This document shows positions 17,737 through 27,051 of a DNA stretch of 64,000 nt, piece after piece. Both the position numbers and the translations under genes were made by a program. The notes below the pieces were generated by a model, which was given only the letters and a program-made list of their open reading frames with translations, made no database searches and was not told the origin of the DNA. Source of the stretch: Moorella mulderi DSM 14980 (GTDB taxonomy: Bacteria > Bacillota > DSM-521 > Neomoorellales > Neomoorellaceae); the NCBI RefSeq assembly GCF_001594015.1, contig NZ_LTBC01000002.1:186001-250000 (forward strand), read 5' to 3'. Position 1 is the first letter of the stretch. Each line of letters starts with the position of its first letter.

Positions 17737-18419
17737 AGAAGCATCTTAAGAAGGCGCAGGCCATCAAGCGCGACTTAGAAGGACTGCTCGCGTCATTGAT
17801 CGAGCGAGGGGTCGCAGATGATCAGAACTTTCCGGTGCTGTGCCATACATCGAACAGTGTATGGGAGGTTACTTTCGGCGGCGCCGAGCATGTGTCAATT
17901 GCGATGGATGATATCGATTACGCAGCGATCCATAGAGAGTTCTTGGAAAAGAGGTCTTATACCGCAAAACTGATTGACGGGGGATTGTTGCAACTGATGT
18001 ATCGCTTTGAAGACGAGCGCCTCGTCCGGCATCGCTTGGCATATTATCCTTCACCGAATCTTCGGCCGTTCCATGAAGACCCTGATGCGTACCTGCGTGA
18101 TGAGCTGTTCCTCGACATCGTATCTAGACGCATCATTCCTTTCCCACTACGATTTGACTTCGATGAAGCCGCCGCTCGCGATGTCGTTCACCCTTGTTGT
18201 CATCTCACTTTGGGAGATGTCAAAGGCTGTCGCATTCCTGTTTCGGCACCACTGACCCCACGCTGGTTCGTCGAATTCGTCCTGCGGAATTTCTATCAGA
18301 CAGACAAGCACGACTTCGTCAGCGCTCTACCAAATCATCGACTGCACTTCAGTTCGACTATAACGGCGAACGAAAGTCGTTTGATCCATATGGTCGTTCC
18401 GGCGAAGGCTTGTACATGA
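17733..18419 (+). CDS. DUF2290 domain protein
   Basis: The 228-residue protein resembles the DUF2290 family, whose function is not known. Visible segments are the N-terminal helix (KKAQAIKRDLEGLLASLIER), a beta-rich middle (VWEVTFGG; LMYRFEDERLVRHRLAYYPS), FPLRFDFDE near 137, and a C-terminal stretch FVEFVLRNFY with ending TANESRLIHM, which occurs in the family. There is no membrane segment or signal. ATG 17733 overlaps the helicase stop by four bases and its own stop overlaps the next gene in the same way. Such tight coupling suggests a stoichiometric complex with the helicase. Confidence 0.75.
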   Translation: MKKHLKKAQAIKRDLEGLLASLIERGVADDQNFPVLCHTSNSVWEVTFGGAEHVSIAMDDIDYAAIHREFLEKRSYTAKLIDGGLLQLMYRFEDERLVRHRLAYYPSPNLRPFHEDPDAYLRDELFLDIVSRRIIPFPLRFDFDEAAARDVVHPCCHLTLGDVKGCRIPVSAPLTPRWFVEFVLRNFYQTDKHDFVSALPNHRLHFSSTITANESRLIHMVVPAKACT

Positions 18420-18628
18420 CGGTGCATATCGAGAAAACGAAAGTCGACCGGAAAGAAGCTTGGCTCATCCAAAGCACGAGTCGAGCGACCTACATATTAA
18501 CGGTCAAAAATACAACCGTCATAGATGGCAGCACCTCTTGCAGTACCATCCGATATCTCACTGAAACTAAAATCATCGTTGCATCTGGTGCTGGCACGGA
18601 GGCGATTTCCGAGGAGGTCACACCATGA
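18416..18628 (+). CDS. Small unknown protein, translationally coupled
   Basis: This 70-residue frame starts with ATG overlapping the DUF2290 stop (ATGA) and ends with TGA overlapping the hsdR start (ATGA). The double overlap argues that it is a real gene. The product (MTVHIEKTKVDRKEAWLIQS..., ending IIVASGAGTEAISEEVTP) is polar, with beta-strand-like segments and no Cys motif or membrane helix. GAGGAGG-type bases near its end serve as the ribosome site of hsdR. No family is recognised; a small binding partner or inhibitor of the helicase/DUF2290 pair is possible. Confidence 0.6.
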   Translation: MTVHIEKTKVDRKEAWLIQSTSRATYILTVKNTTVIDGSTSCSTIRYLTETKIIVASGAGTEAISEEVTP

Positions 18629-21600
18629 AACCAACCGACACCAGCGAAGCCGGGCTCGAAACTCTGATCTGCTGGGCACTGACTGGCAGCGACTGCGTAC
18701 CCCGACCTGCCGGCACTTCGGCGTTCGTTGCCGAGACGCCGGCACCCTACGGCGGTGTGGGTTGGCTCCCCGGCGATCCGGCCGATTATGACCGGGAGTA
18801 CTGCGTCGATCTGGTTCAGCTCGCGGCGTTTCTGCACTCGACGCAGCCTGAGGTCGCCGAAGCGCTCGATCTGGATAACGACAGCCCCACGCGGCGCAAG
18901 TTTCTGGCGCGTCTTCAGGGCGAGGTGAGCAAGCGCGGAGTAGTGGATGTGCTGAGAGGCGGCATCCAGCACGGGCCTTACCGCATTGAGCTCTTCTACG
19001 GCACGCCTTCCCCCGGAAACGAGCAAGCGCGGGCGCTCTATGAGCAGAACCGCTTCACCGTCACGCGCCAGCTCCGCTACAGCCGCGACGAGACGCAGCG
19101 GGCGCTGGACCTGGTGCTCTTCATTAACGGCCTGCCGGTCTTCACCTTCGAGCTCAAAAACCGCCTCACCAAACAGACGGTGCATGACGCCATCGAGCAG
19201 TACAGGCGCGACCGTAACCCGCGCGAAAAGCTCTTCGAGCTGGGCCGCTGCGTGGCGCACTTCGCGGTTGACGACAACGAGGTGTGGTTCTGCACGCACC
19301 TTGCGGGCAAGGCATCGTGGTTTCTGCCTTTCAACAAGGGATGGAACGACGGTGCGGGCAATCCTCCCAATCCGCAGGGGCTCAAGACCGATTACCTGTG
19401 GCGGGAGATACTCACCCGTGAGAGCCTGACCGACATCCTCGAAAACTACGCTCAACTCGTTGAGGAGAAAGACCTCAAGACCGGCAAGAAACGGCGACGG
19501 CAGATCTTCCCCCGCTATCACCAGCTCGACGTGGTGCGAAAACTTTTGGCGGACGCGGCGACGCACGGCGTGGGCCGGCGCTATTTGATCCAGCATTCCG
19601 CCGGCAGCGGCAAGTCCAACTCCATCGCCTGGCTGGCCCACCAGCTGATCGGTCTCGCGAAGGACTGAAGACCCGTTTTCGATTCCATTATCGTGGTGAC
19701 CGACCGGCGCATCCTGGACCAGCAGATCCGGGACACGGTCAAGCAGTTTGCCCAGGTGAGCGCCACGGTGGGGCACGCCGAGCATTCCGGCGACCTGCGG
19801 CGATTCATCGAGAGCGGCAAGAAAATCATCATCACGACGCTTCAGAAGTTCCCGTTCATCCTCGACGAAATCGGCAACGAGCACTGCGGGCGCCGTTTTG
19901 CGATCATCATTGATGAGGCGCATTCGAGCCAGGGTGGCCGCACCTCGGCCAAGATGAGCATGGCCTTGTCGGAGGCCGGTGCCGAGGACGAAGACGAGAC
20001 CTTCGAAGATCAGATCAACCGGCTAATGGAGGCCCGGAAGCTTTTGCCGAACGCCAGCTACTTCGCCTTTACCGCCACCCCTAAGAACAAAACGTTGGAG
20101 ATGTTTGGTGAACCCGACCCGCAGCCTGACGGCACGGTTAAACACAGGCCGTTTCATAGCTACACCATGAAACAGGCCATTCAGGAAGGGTTCATCCTGG
20201 ATGTGCTGGCCAACTACACGCCGGTGAAGAGCTACTACAGGCTCATCAAGACCATCGAGGACGACCCCGAATTCGACGTCAAAAAGGCGCAGAAGAAGCT
20301 GCGCCGCTTCGTCGAGGGGCACGAGTACGCCATCCGGCTCAAGACCGAGATCATGGTGGACCACTTTCACGAGCAGGTGATCGCCAAGGGCAAGATCGGC
20401 GGCCAGGCGCGGGCCATGGTGGTGACCGTCAGCATCGAGCGAGCTATTCAGTACTTCCATGCCTTTAAGGCGTACCTTGCCGAGCGCAAAAGCCCCTATC
20501 GGGCGATTGTGGCCTTCTCGGGTGAGCACGAGTATGGCGGTCAACAGGTCACCGAGGCCAGCCTTAACGGCTTTCCCTCGAACCAGATCGCTGACAAGAT
20601 CCGGGAGGACCCGTATCGGTTTTTGATCTGCGCCGATAAGTTCCAGACCGGCTATGACGAGCCGCTCCTGCACACAATGTACGTGGACAAGGTGCTCTCC
20701 GGGGTCAAGGCGGTGCAGACACTTTCGCGCCTCAATCGCGCCCACCCCCAGAAGCACGACACCTTCGTCCTCGATTTCGTCAACGACCCGGAGACGATCC
20801 GGAAGGCCTTCGAGCCCTACTACCGGACGACCATCCTCGCCGACGAGACCGACCCGAACAAGCTGCACGACCTTAAGGCCGACCTTGACGGCTACCAGGT
20901 GTACGCGCCTGAGCAAGTTGATGAACTGGTGCGGCTCTACCTGAGCGGGGCCGACCGCGACCAGCTCGACCCGATCCTCGACGCCTGCGTCGCCACCTAC
21001 ATGGAGCATCTCGACGAGGACGGTCAGGTCGACTTCAAGGGCAAAGCCAAGGCGTTTCTGCGAACCTATAACTTTCTGTCTTCAATCCTCCCCTACACCA
21101 ACACCGAGTGGGAGAAGCTATCGATCTTCCTCAACTTCCTGGTACCCAAGCTGCCGGCGCCGAAAGAGGAAGACCTCTCAAAGGGCATCCTCGAGGCGAT
21201 CGACATGGACAGCTACCGGGTCGAAAAGCAGGCGAGTATGAGGATCGCGCTTTCCGATGCGGATGCCGAGATCGAACCGGTGCCCACTGTGGGTGGTGGA
21301 CACAAGCCCGAACCGGAGCTCGACCGTCTCTCGAACATCATCAAGGCTTTTAACGATCAGTTCGGCAACATTCCCTGGACCAACGCCGATCGGGTGCGCA
21401 AACTGATCACCGAGGAGATTCCTGCACGCGTAGCGGCTGACACGGCCTACCAGAATGCACGCAAGCATTCCGACAAACAAAACGCACGCATCGAGCACGA
21501 CAAGGCCCTCGTTCGGGTGATGACCGCGCTACTCAAGGATGACACCGAGCTGTTCAAGCAGTTCAGCGACAATGAGTCGTTCCGTCGCTGGCTGACCGAT

Positions 21601-21645
21601 ACGATATTCGCACTGACCTACAGCGAACCAGGCAGCGCGAGGTAG
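18625..21645 (+). pseudogene. hsdR: Type I R-M restriction subunit HsdR interrupted by one in-frame TGA
   Basis: Two collinear parts in one frame span 1006 codons, the normal HsdR length. The N-terminal part has the nuclease domain (LDLVLFINGLPVFTFELKNR, about 160-180, with the Asp and ExK residues) and Walker A HSAGSGKSNS (about 319-328). TGA 19666-19668 follows ...LIGLAKD. The same frame then reads RPVFDSIIVVTDRRILDQQI, DEAHSSQGG (about 428) and the rest of the motor and C-terminal domains. Everything else is in frame, so the stop is a single lesion: a recent mutation, a sequencing error or a readthrough site. Without readthrough the locus would lack restriction. ATG 18625 overlaps the preceding gene by four bases. 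Confidence 0.88.
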
Positions 21646-21646
21646 C

Positions 21647-22026
21647 CAGTACGACGTCATCGACGGCTTAGACCGGCAGCTACGCGACGCCGTGCCTTAC
21701 TTCGAAAGGCGAATGGAGGTTTTAGACGGTAAGGCCATGGTCGTCTGCATGAGGAGATGGCCTTTTACGACGCGGTGGCTAAGGGGCAGGAGCATATCAC
21801 CGGTGACGAGCAACTGAAAACCATCGCCCGCGAGCTGGTGGCGGCGATCAAGAAGAACCTGAGCATCGACTGGACCGACCACGAGAATGTGAAGGCGAAG
21901 ATCCGGGCGACGGTGAAGCGGTTGTTGCGCCGCTATGGGTACAAGCCGGCGGCGTGCGAGACGCTGATGGTCGTGATTATGGAGCAGGCGTAAAGCCTCT
22001 ACCGCGACTGGCCAGAGGCGGCGTAG
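21647..22026 (+). pseudogene. C-terminal remains of a second, different HsdR
   Basis: From 21647 the frame reads QYDVIDGLDRQLRDA, then FERRMEVLDGKAMVVCM, a helicase segment typical of EcoR124-type HsdR. The sense then moves to another frame (LHEEMAFYDAVA) and continues through TIARELVAAIKKNLSIDW and VKRLLRRYGYKPA to a TAA at 21991-21993, after which SLYRDWPEAA follows. KAMVVCM normally lies far from AFYDAVA, so an internal deletion joined them; the TAA is probably a GAA-derived nonsense codon. This belongs to a different HsdR family from the gene just upstream and is the natural partner of the broken hsdM at 8124. A third copy of its last 50 or so bases lies at 24825. Confidence 0.8.
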
Positions 22027-22064
22027 GGTTTCGGAAGGCCAGAGGTAAAGGATGGTGAAGCATC

Positions 22065-23786
22065 TTGGATATCACGCCGGACAAGAAAAGGTTACTCGAC
22101 CTGGTGGAGCGGGCGAGGAGCGGGGAGATCGCCCTGCCCGAGTTTCAGCGCAACTTCGTCTGGACGCGGGATGACGTAAGAGACCTTCTGACCTCGGTGC
22201 TGAAGGGCTACTTTATTGGTTCGTTCCTTCTTTTAAAAGTGGATGCGGAGAGCAGCCCCTTCGCTTTCCGGGCCGTGGCCGGGGTAGAGAAGCCGGCGGA
22301 GCAGCTCAAGCCAGACTGGCTGATTCTCGATGGCCAGCAACGCTTAACCTCCCTGCACTACGCTTTTGCGGCGCCGCCGCTTCCTTTAAAGTGGACCAAG
22401 TATCCTTACCGTTTTTTCTTAGACTTGGGTAAGATCACTGCTGGTGACATGGATGCGGCCATCTTCAGCGAACGAGCCGACCTGAGCGGGCGTTACCTGG
22501 ACAAAGACTACCAGTTTGAAAACCTGGTTGTTCCGTTCACGGAACTGCCGCGATGGGAAAGCTGGCTCAACTATTACGAACGCTGGCTGATTGAGCGCGA
22601 TCAGGAGCGGTACTTCAACGAGTACTTTAAGGTGCATAAGCCGGTGTGGAACCGCGCCGTTGAGGTCATCCGGCAGTTTTATGTGCCGACGATTGAAATC
22701 CCGAAGGTAAAGCCAGACGATGCTGACGGCATTGCCGAAGTATGCGCCATATTCGAGAAGCTCAACAGTACCGGGGTGGCTCTTTCGGTATATGATCTTT
22801 TGACTGCCCGGTTATACCGTTTCGGTGTTGACCTGCACCGGCTCTGGCAGCAGGCGGTGGAGGATAATGAATTGCTCCGCCAGTTCTCGGGTGGAGATCC
22901 AGATATTTACGGGGTTCTGGTGTTGCGTACATTAGCGCTTATCCGGGAACAGGAGGTTAAAAGTAAGTCCCTAATTAACCTGCGGCCGGAAGGCTTCGAA
23001 AAAGACTGGCACACCGCCGTACTTTACATGGAAAAAGCCCTCAAGCGGACCACTTCGACGAGTCAGGACGGGTTCGGCGCGTTTGCGCAGAAGTGGCTCC
23101 CGTATTCGACAATGATGCCGGTACTGGCTGCTCTTCTCTATAGGATCGACCGGGATAAACTGGATAATCGGGCCTACCGCGGGGTGAAAAAGTGGTACTG
23201 GGGGTCTGTTTTTCTTGAACGTTATGCCGGGTCGGTGGAGAGCATCACCCTCGCCGATTACCGGGATTTGGTCCAGTGGTTCAGCGACCCTGGCCATAAA
23301 CCGGCTGTTTTCGAACAAATAGACCGTAATATCCTTCGCAATTCTAATTTTTCGCTGCGGGATACGGCGCGGGTCAACGCCGTTTACCGGGGGGTCATCA
23401 ACCTGGTGGCCATTCAGGGAGCAAAGGATTTCCAGGCCGACGACGCAATCGAATTTCACGCGCTGGACGACCACCATATTTTCCCGCGCGCCTTCTTGGC
23501 GTCGGTGAAAGACGCTGAAGGTAAAAGTAAGTACCAAAACCCGGACATCAATACGGTGCTTAACCGGACGCTGATTTCCCAGGCCACCAATCGCCGGATC
23601 AGCCGGATGAAGCCGAGCGATTACCTGGCCAAGTTGGTCCCGCTGGAAAGGAAGCAAGAAATTATGGCTACCCATCTGATTGACGAGGCGGCGCTGATGG
23701 CGATGGAACGCGATGATTACGAAGGCTTTTTACAGGCGCGGGAGAAGCGGATTATGGCGGCGTTGGCGGCCTATCTGATACTTTAA
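22065..23786 (+). CDS. GmrSD-like (DUF262) restriction enzyme
   Basis: The 573-residue protein has the DUF262 N-terminal domain: LPEFQRNFVWTRDDVRDLL (about 25-43), YFIGSFLLL, and DWLILDGQQRLTSLHYAF (about 85-102), where DGQQR is the nucleotide-binding/ParB-like signature. The C-terminal DUF1524-type HNH segment contains HALDDHHIFPRAFL (about 464-478) and NRTLISQATNRRIS. GmrSD-type enzymes are nucleotide-dependent type IV restriction enzymes that cut modified phage DNA. The start is TTG 22065, with GGTGA upstream. It follows the HsdR remnant and is 16 bases before a NERD nuclease gene, so the pair may be an operon. The gene appears intact. Confidence 0.88.
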   Translation: MDITPDKKRLLDLVERARSGEIALPEFQRNFVWTRDDVRDLLTSVLKGYFIGSFLLLKVDAESSPFAFRAVAGVEKPAEQLKPDWLILDGQQRLTSLHYAFAAPPLPLKWTKYPYRFFLDLGKITAGDMDAAIFSERADLSGRYLDKDYQFENLVVPFTELPRWESWLNYYERWLIERDQERYFNEYFKVHKPVWNRAVEVIRQFYVPTIEIPKVKPDDADGIAEVCAIFEKLNSTGVALSVYDLLTARLYRFGVDLHRLWQQAVEDNELLRQFSGGDPDIYGVLVLRTLALIREQEVKSKSLINLRPEGFEKDWHTAVLYMEKALKRTTSTSQDGFGAFAQKWLPYSTMMPVLAALLYRIDRDKLDNRAYRGVKKWYWGSVFLERYAGSVESITLADYRDLVQWFSDPGHKPAVFEQIDRNILRNSNFSLRDTARVNAVYRGVINLVAIQGAKDFQADDAIEFHALDDHHIFPRAFLASVKDAEGKSKYQNPDINTVLNRTLISQATNRRISRMKPSDYLAKLVPLERKQEIMATHLIDEAALMAMERDDYEGFLQAREKRIMAALAAYLIL

Positions 23787-23802
23787 TCTGGGGAGGAAAC
23801 GC

Positions 23803-24798
23803 ATGCCGGCACGGGTGATGCGCCAGAACGAGGCGAACAAAGAGGTTTTCCGCCGCAAGATTCAGGAGAAAGTGGCCCGCGAAAAGGAAAAGATGTTCAG
23901 GCGAATCGATGACGAAACCCCTTCCTGGATTGCGTGGGCCTTGAAACCGGTTGCGGGTATATCCTTTGACATGCAGCGCCGCCGGAATAATAACCTGGGT
24001 GAGGGCGGCGAAAGCCGCGCCGCTTTTAATTTCTGGTTTTTTCTGTCCAAAGAATGGATACTGGTTAACGATGTGGTTTTAGAGCCCAAGCCGGACGAAT
24101 TCATTCAGTTAGACCACGTCTTGATCGGGCCGCCGGGGATTTACCTGATAGAAACCAAAGCCTGGGAAGGTGCTTTCACAGGGTATAAAGATAACTGGCG
24201 GCGGAAGGAAGGCGGTTCGTGGGTGCGGTGTGAGAGTCCTACGAAGCAAAATCAGCGCCACCGGCGCCTTTTTAAGCACTGGCTGGAGAATACGCTGGGC
24301 GACACTATACCGGCCGAAATAGAGGCGTGGCTTTTTCCGGTGGTGCTCTTCACGAGGGCGAAGTGGCTCAGGGTCGAGGAATGTTCCATGCCGGTATTCG
24401 AAAGTGGCATAGCTCTGGCCTGGCACATCCGCCGGCAGGGGAAAAATACGGTGCTTCGCCCGGAACAGGTAGAGGCTATAGCCGGAGCCCTGGTCGGTGC
24501 CGTGCCGCTCAGCGGTCAGGGAACACCGTCCGGGACATGGGATGTTCCGCCTGAAGGTGCGGCCGCAAACGGAAATCCTTGCGGTTGCCGCACCGAAACC
24601 GGTAAGACCAGGAACGGCCGCTCTTATGTTAAAGTTTACGGAAAGAGGGAGGACGCCGAAGAGGTACACCGGAACTATAAAGCAGAGGGGAAAGATCCGG
24701 GTCCGCTTAAGCCGGATCGTTTTACAGAAGGTGCTTGGTTCTTCTACTTTACGGATGGGACGTCGGCGGAAAAGCAGCCGGATGAAGAATTAGTTTAA
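23803..24798 (+). CDS. NERD-domain nuclease-related protein
   Basis: The 331-residue protein has a NERD domain at about 70-200: GEGGESRAAFNFWFFLSKEW, then FIQLDHVLIGPPGIYLIETK. The Asp of DHV and the ETK triad mark the PD-(D/E)XK-like active site. An N-terminal basic coiled segment (residues 1-45) precedes it. The C-terminal region contains CGCRTETGKTRNGRSYVKVY and EDAEEVHRNYKAEG, a separate module not recognised. GGGGAGGAAACGC precedes ATG 23803. It lies downstream of the GmrSD-like gene in the same direction. A role in cutting foreign DNA is inferred from domain and neighbourhood. Confidence 0.8.
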   Translation: MPARVMRQNEANKEVFRRKIQEKVAREKEKMFRRIDDETPSWIAWALKPVAGISFDMQRRRNNNLGEGGESRAAFNFWFFLSKEWILVNDVVLEPKPDEFIQLDHVLIGPPGIYLIETKAWEGAFTGYKDNWRRKEGGSWVRCESPTKQNQRHRRLFKHWLENTLGDTIPAEIEAWLFPVVLFTRAKWLRVEECSMPVFESGIALAWHIRRQGKNTVLRPEQVEAIAGALVGAVPLSGQGTPSGTWDVPPEGAAANGNPCGCRTETGKTRNGRSYVKVYGKREDAEEVHRNYKAEGKDPGPLKPDRFTEGAWFFYFTDGTSAEKQPDEELV

Positions 24799-24824
24799 GG
24801 AAGGCGGGGCGGCGTTTTTACCCG

Positions 24825-24990
24825 GTTATACTGGTCATTATGGAGCAGGCGGAGAGCCTCTACTGCGACTGGCCGGAGACGGCGGTTCCGCCCGCGGTCC
24901 GGGCACGGGTTAACAGTCTACGGGGCGCAACATCTATTTCGTCATGCTGGCCCCGCTCGACCCGCCGACTTCCGCAGCGTGGCAGATCGT
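24825..24990 (+). pseudogene. Second copy of the HsdR 3' end
   Basis: The frame reads VILVIMEQAESLYCDWPETA, matching IMEQA and SLYRDWPEAA at 21965-22026 but with the Glu codon intact where the other copy has TAA. After that the frame reads AVPPAVRARVNSLRG and peters out by 24990. Only the last 20 or so codons of an HsdR remain. The duplication suggests that homologous R-M sequences recombined here. Confidence 0.6.
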
Positions 24991-25050
24991 GAGCATCGGG
25001 TCGGGGCCGTAGGACCGGGAACGGTTGCGCCGAGTATAAGGGGACTTCCG

Positions 25051-25890
25051 GGGAGAGGTGGCGATGTGCGAAAACGTTATCCACCGCCTTTTGCAACGCC
25101 GCGTGATGAAACCGGTCATTCCCGGCCTACTTCTGTTTCTCCTTCTCGGCCTGGTGGCGAGATCCAGCAGCATGGTACGAGTGGAGGTGCCGCTGCAGGA
25201 ACTTCCGGCGGAACTTGATGGGCTGACCATAGTTCATATCAGTGACCTGCATTATGGTTCCGGCCGGTTCCGCAGCGAGGATTCCGTGGTGCAGATAACG
25301 AGGCTCATCTCCTCCCTTCATCGTGACCTGATTGTTTTTACGGGAGACCTTTTGGACCGTTCGGCGGACCCGGCTCTGGCGGACCCCTGCCATTGCAAGG
25401 GCTTAAGGCACCCCTGGGTGTGTACGCCGTCCCGGGCAATCACGACCACCACTTCGGCAAAAAAATAAGCCCGCTCCCTTGCTGACTCTGGGGTGGAAGT
25501 GCTGGTCAACCGGAGCGTCCGCGTCGAGAAGGGCGGCCGGCGTTGGCCTGGACGATCCACTGACCGGCGACCCCGACCTGGTAAAGGCGGTGGTTCCCAT
25601 ACCGCCCGGGGACTTCAAAATCCTCCTGGTTCATGCTCCGGCCTTCGCGCCTCGCGTGGCACGTGCGGGGATTCAGCTACAGCTTTCCGGCGACAGCCAC
25701 GGTGGCCAGACCCGGTTGCCGGGGGTTAGGGCCCTGTACTGTCCACCCCTCGGGTGCGAATGCCCGCTCGGCCTGCGCGAGGTGCCGGGAAGCTCTACGC
25801 GGGTCTACAGCAATCGCGGGCTGGGCAACACCGTCCTGCCGCTGCGCCTCTTTTGCCCGCCGGAGGTGGCCCTGCTGACACTACGCACCG
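25051..25890 (+). pseudogene. Metallophosphoesterase (YkuE-like), frameshifted
   Basis: The first frame (CENVIHRLLQRRVMKPVIPG, one Leu-rich membrane helix, then LDGLTIVHISDLHYGSGRF and LIVFTGDLLDRS) holds the DxH and GDxxD metal motifs. Near 25385 the frame shifts; YAVPGNHDHHFGKK (GNHD motif) lies in another frame and ends in a TAA. Further sense (LADSGVEVLVNRSVRVEKGG, then LSGDSHGGQTRLPG, the GDxHGGQ motif) lies in yet other frames to about 25890. At least three disruptions mean the gene is dead. The intact enzyme would be a membrane-anchored phosphoesterase. Its 5' end is homologous to 6076-6225. Confidence 0.78.
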
Positions 25891-25902
25891 GAACGGGAAA
25901 CT

Positions 25903-26746
25903 GTGGTGGAAATGGTTTCTCCGCTCTGGGTCAAGGATTTGCCGGACGGCAGAGCGCGGGCGCTGGGCGCCGGGGAGAATACTTCTCGCCCCGCATGGTC
26001 GCCGACGGGCAAGTGGCTTGCCTTCGAGCGGTTGAAAGCAGGTGAGGGCGAACCCGGCTACGCCGGCATCTGGAAGGTGGCGTCGCTTCGGGCGCCGTGG
26101 CACATGTCTACACCTCCTACCTGCGCTTCGACAAGCCGGCGGTGGATTTCCGGGTGGATAAGCTTGAAGGCGGCGATAAGCCCAGGCCTTACCTCCGGTT
26201 GCGGGTTGTCACCGATTAGGCAAGGAACACTCCTGAGGACCGGTTCCTTGATTTAAACGGCAGGGTGATTGGGACGGAGATTTTGCGCCACCTGGACGAG
26301 GAGACAGTTTTTGGGGCAAAGGTGCCCTATCTGAATCCGGCATTCGGAGTGTGCCTTGAATTCCCGCGTCACTGGCAGCCGCGCACGGGTTACGGCGATG
26401 TTGCGGGTATCCCGGAAAGCTACGGCGGCGATGATGGCTTCTTCCTGGTAAATGTGATGAACGGGGAGGGCTGGACGCCCGAAGAGGTGGCGCGGCAAGA
26501 GGCCTTCCACAAGCTAAAGCCCTACGGCGAGAAGCCGCGGCTGGAGAAGACCACGGTCAACGGGAGGGAAGGGTATTTCGTCTTTCCCTCGCCGGAGCTG
26601 GGCGCGGGGGGCCGGAGCCTGCTGCGTGGTGCGCTACCCGCGGCCCGTGGCGATCATGGGCGAGAAATACCACTACTTTATTCTGTATTCTGTACGCAAA
26701 CGCAAAACACATCCAGGATCTCGCCGCCTCGCTGCGGTTTCTGTAA
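25903..26746 (+). pseudogene. Decayed gene with a TolB/PD40-like beta-propeller segment
   Basis: The first stretch reads VKDLPDGRARAL, then ENTSRPAWSPTGKWLAFE, a PD40 (TolB-type) propeller blade with its WSPxGxxLAF core. Frame changes follow near 26080 (VAHVYTSYLRFDKPAVDFRV) and a stop at 26217-26219. A longer frame (GRVIGTEILRHLDEETVFGA, FGVCLEFPRHWQPRTGYGD, VNGREGYFVFPSPELG) runs to about 26620. The last part (YPRPVAIMGEKYHYFILY, then AKHIQDLAASLRFL) needs two more shifts and ends at 26746. The original product was probably a secreted or membrane-associated propeller protein with a C-terminal domain. It is certainly non-functional as read. Confidence 0.5.
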
Positions 26747-27051
26747 CCCGTCTTTTGAGGAATTTGCGGGCAGGGTGCTGACAGAAAAAGTTAAATGTGT
26801 CCAGGCCTTGCAGCCGGGCGAGTTTTCACAAAATGTTTTCTTCGACAGGATTTGTAAACCTTCATCTAAACTCGCGCCGATCGTTTTCTAGCGGCGCTTG
26901 CGTAATGGGTCCTCTAAACTCACTGCCGAAAAAACTTGCTTGTCCCAGAATATTTGTCTGAAACATGCCAGTAATGAGGAAGCGCCGCAAACCTTATTTA
27001 AAAACCACCACCTCGAAGGCTTGTCCGCTTTCTTGGGCAGACACGACCCTG
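26747..27051. other. Gap without a recognisable gene
   Basis: No protein-like frame, RNA gene or terminator stands out on either strand. The stretch lies between the last decayed gene of the island and the repeat copy at 27052. It probably contains the right-hand junction of the accessory region. Confidence 0.4.

Noticed and set aside
19666-19668. TGA in hsdR read as selenocysteine
   Set aside because: Moorella does make selenoproteins, but no HsdR is known to use Sec, the site is not a Cys position in the family as far as can be judged, and no clear SECIS-like hairpin follows.
20023-21009. A 328-codon minus-strand frame opposite hsdR
   Set aside because: It is the antisense of the HsdR motor domain, whose DEAH and helicase motifs are unambiguous; the antisense product is low-complexity Val/Gly/Leu-rich.
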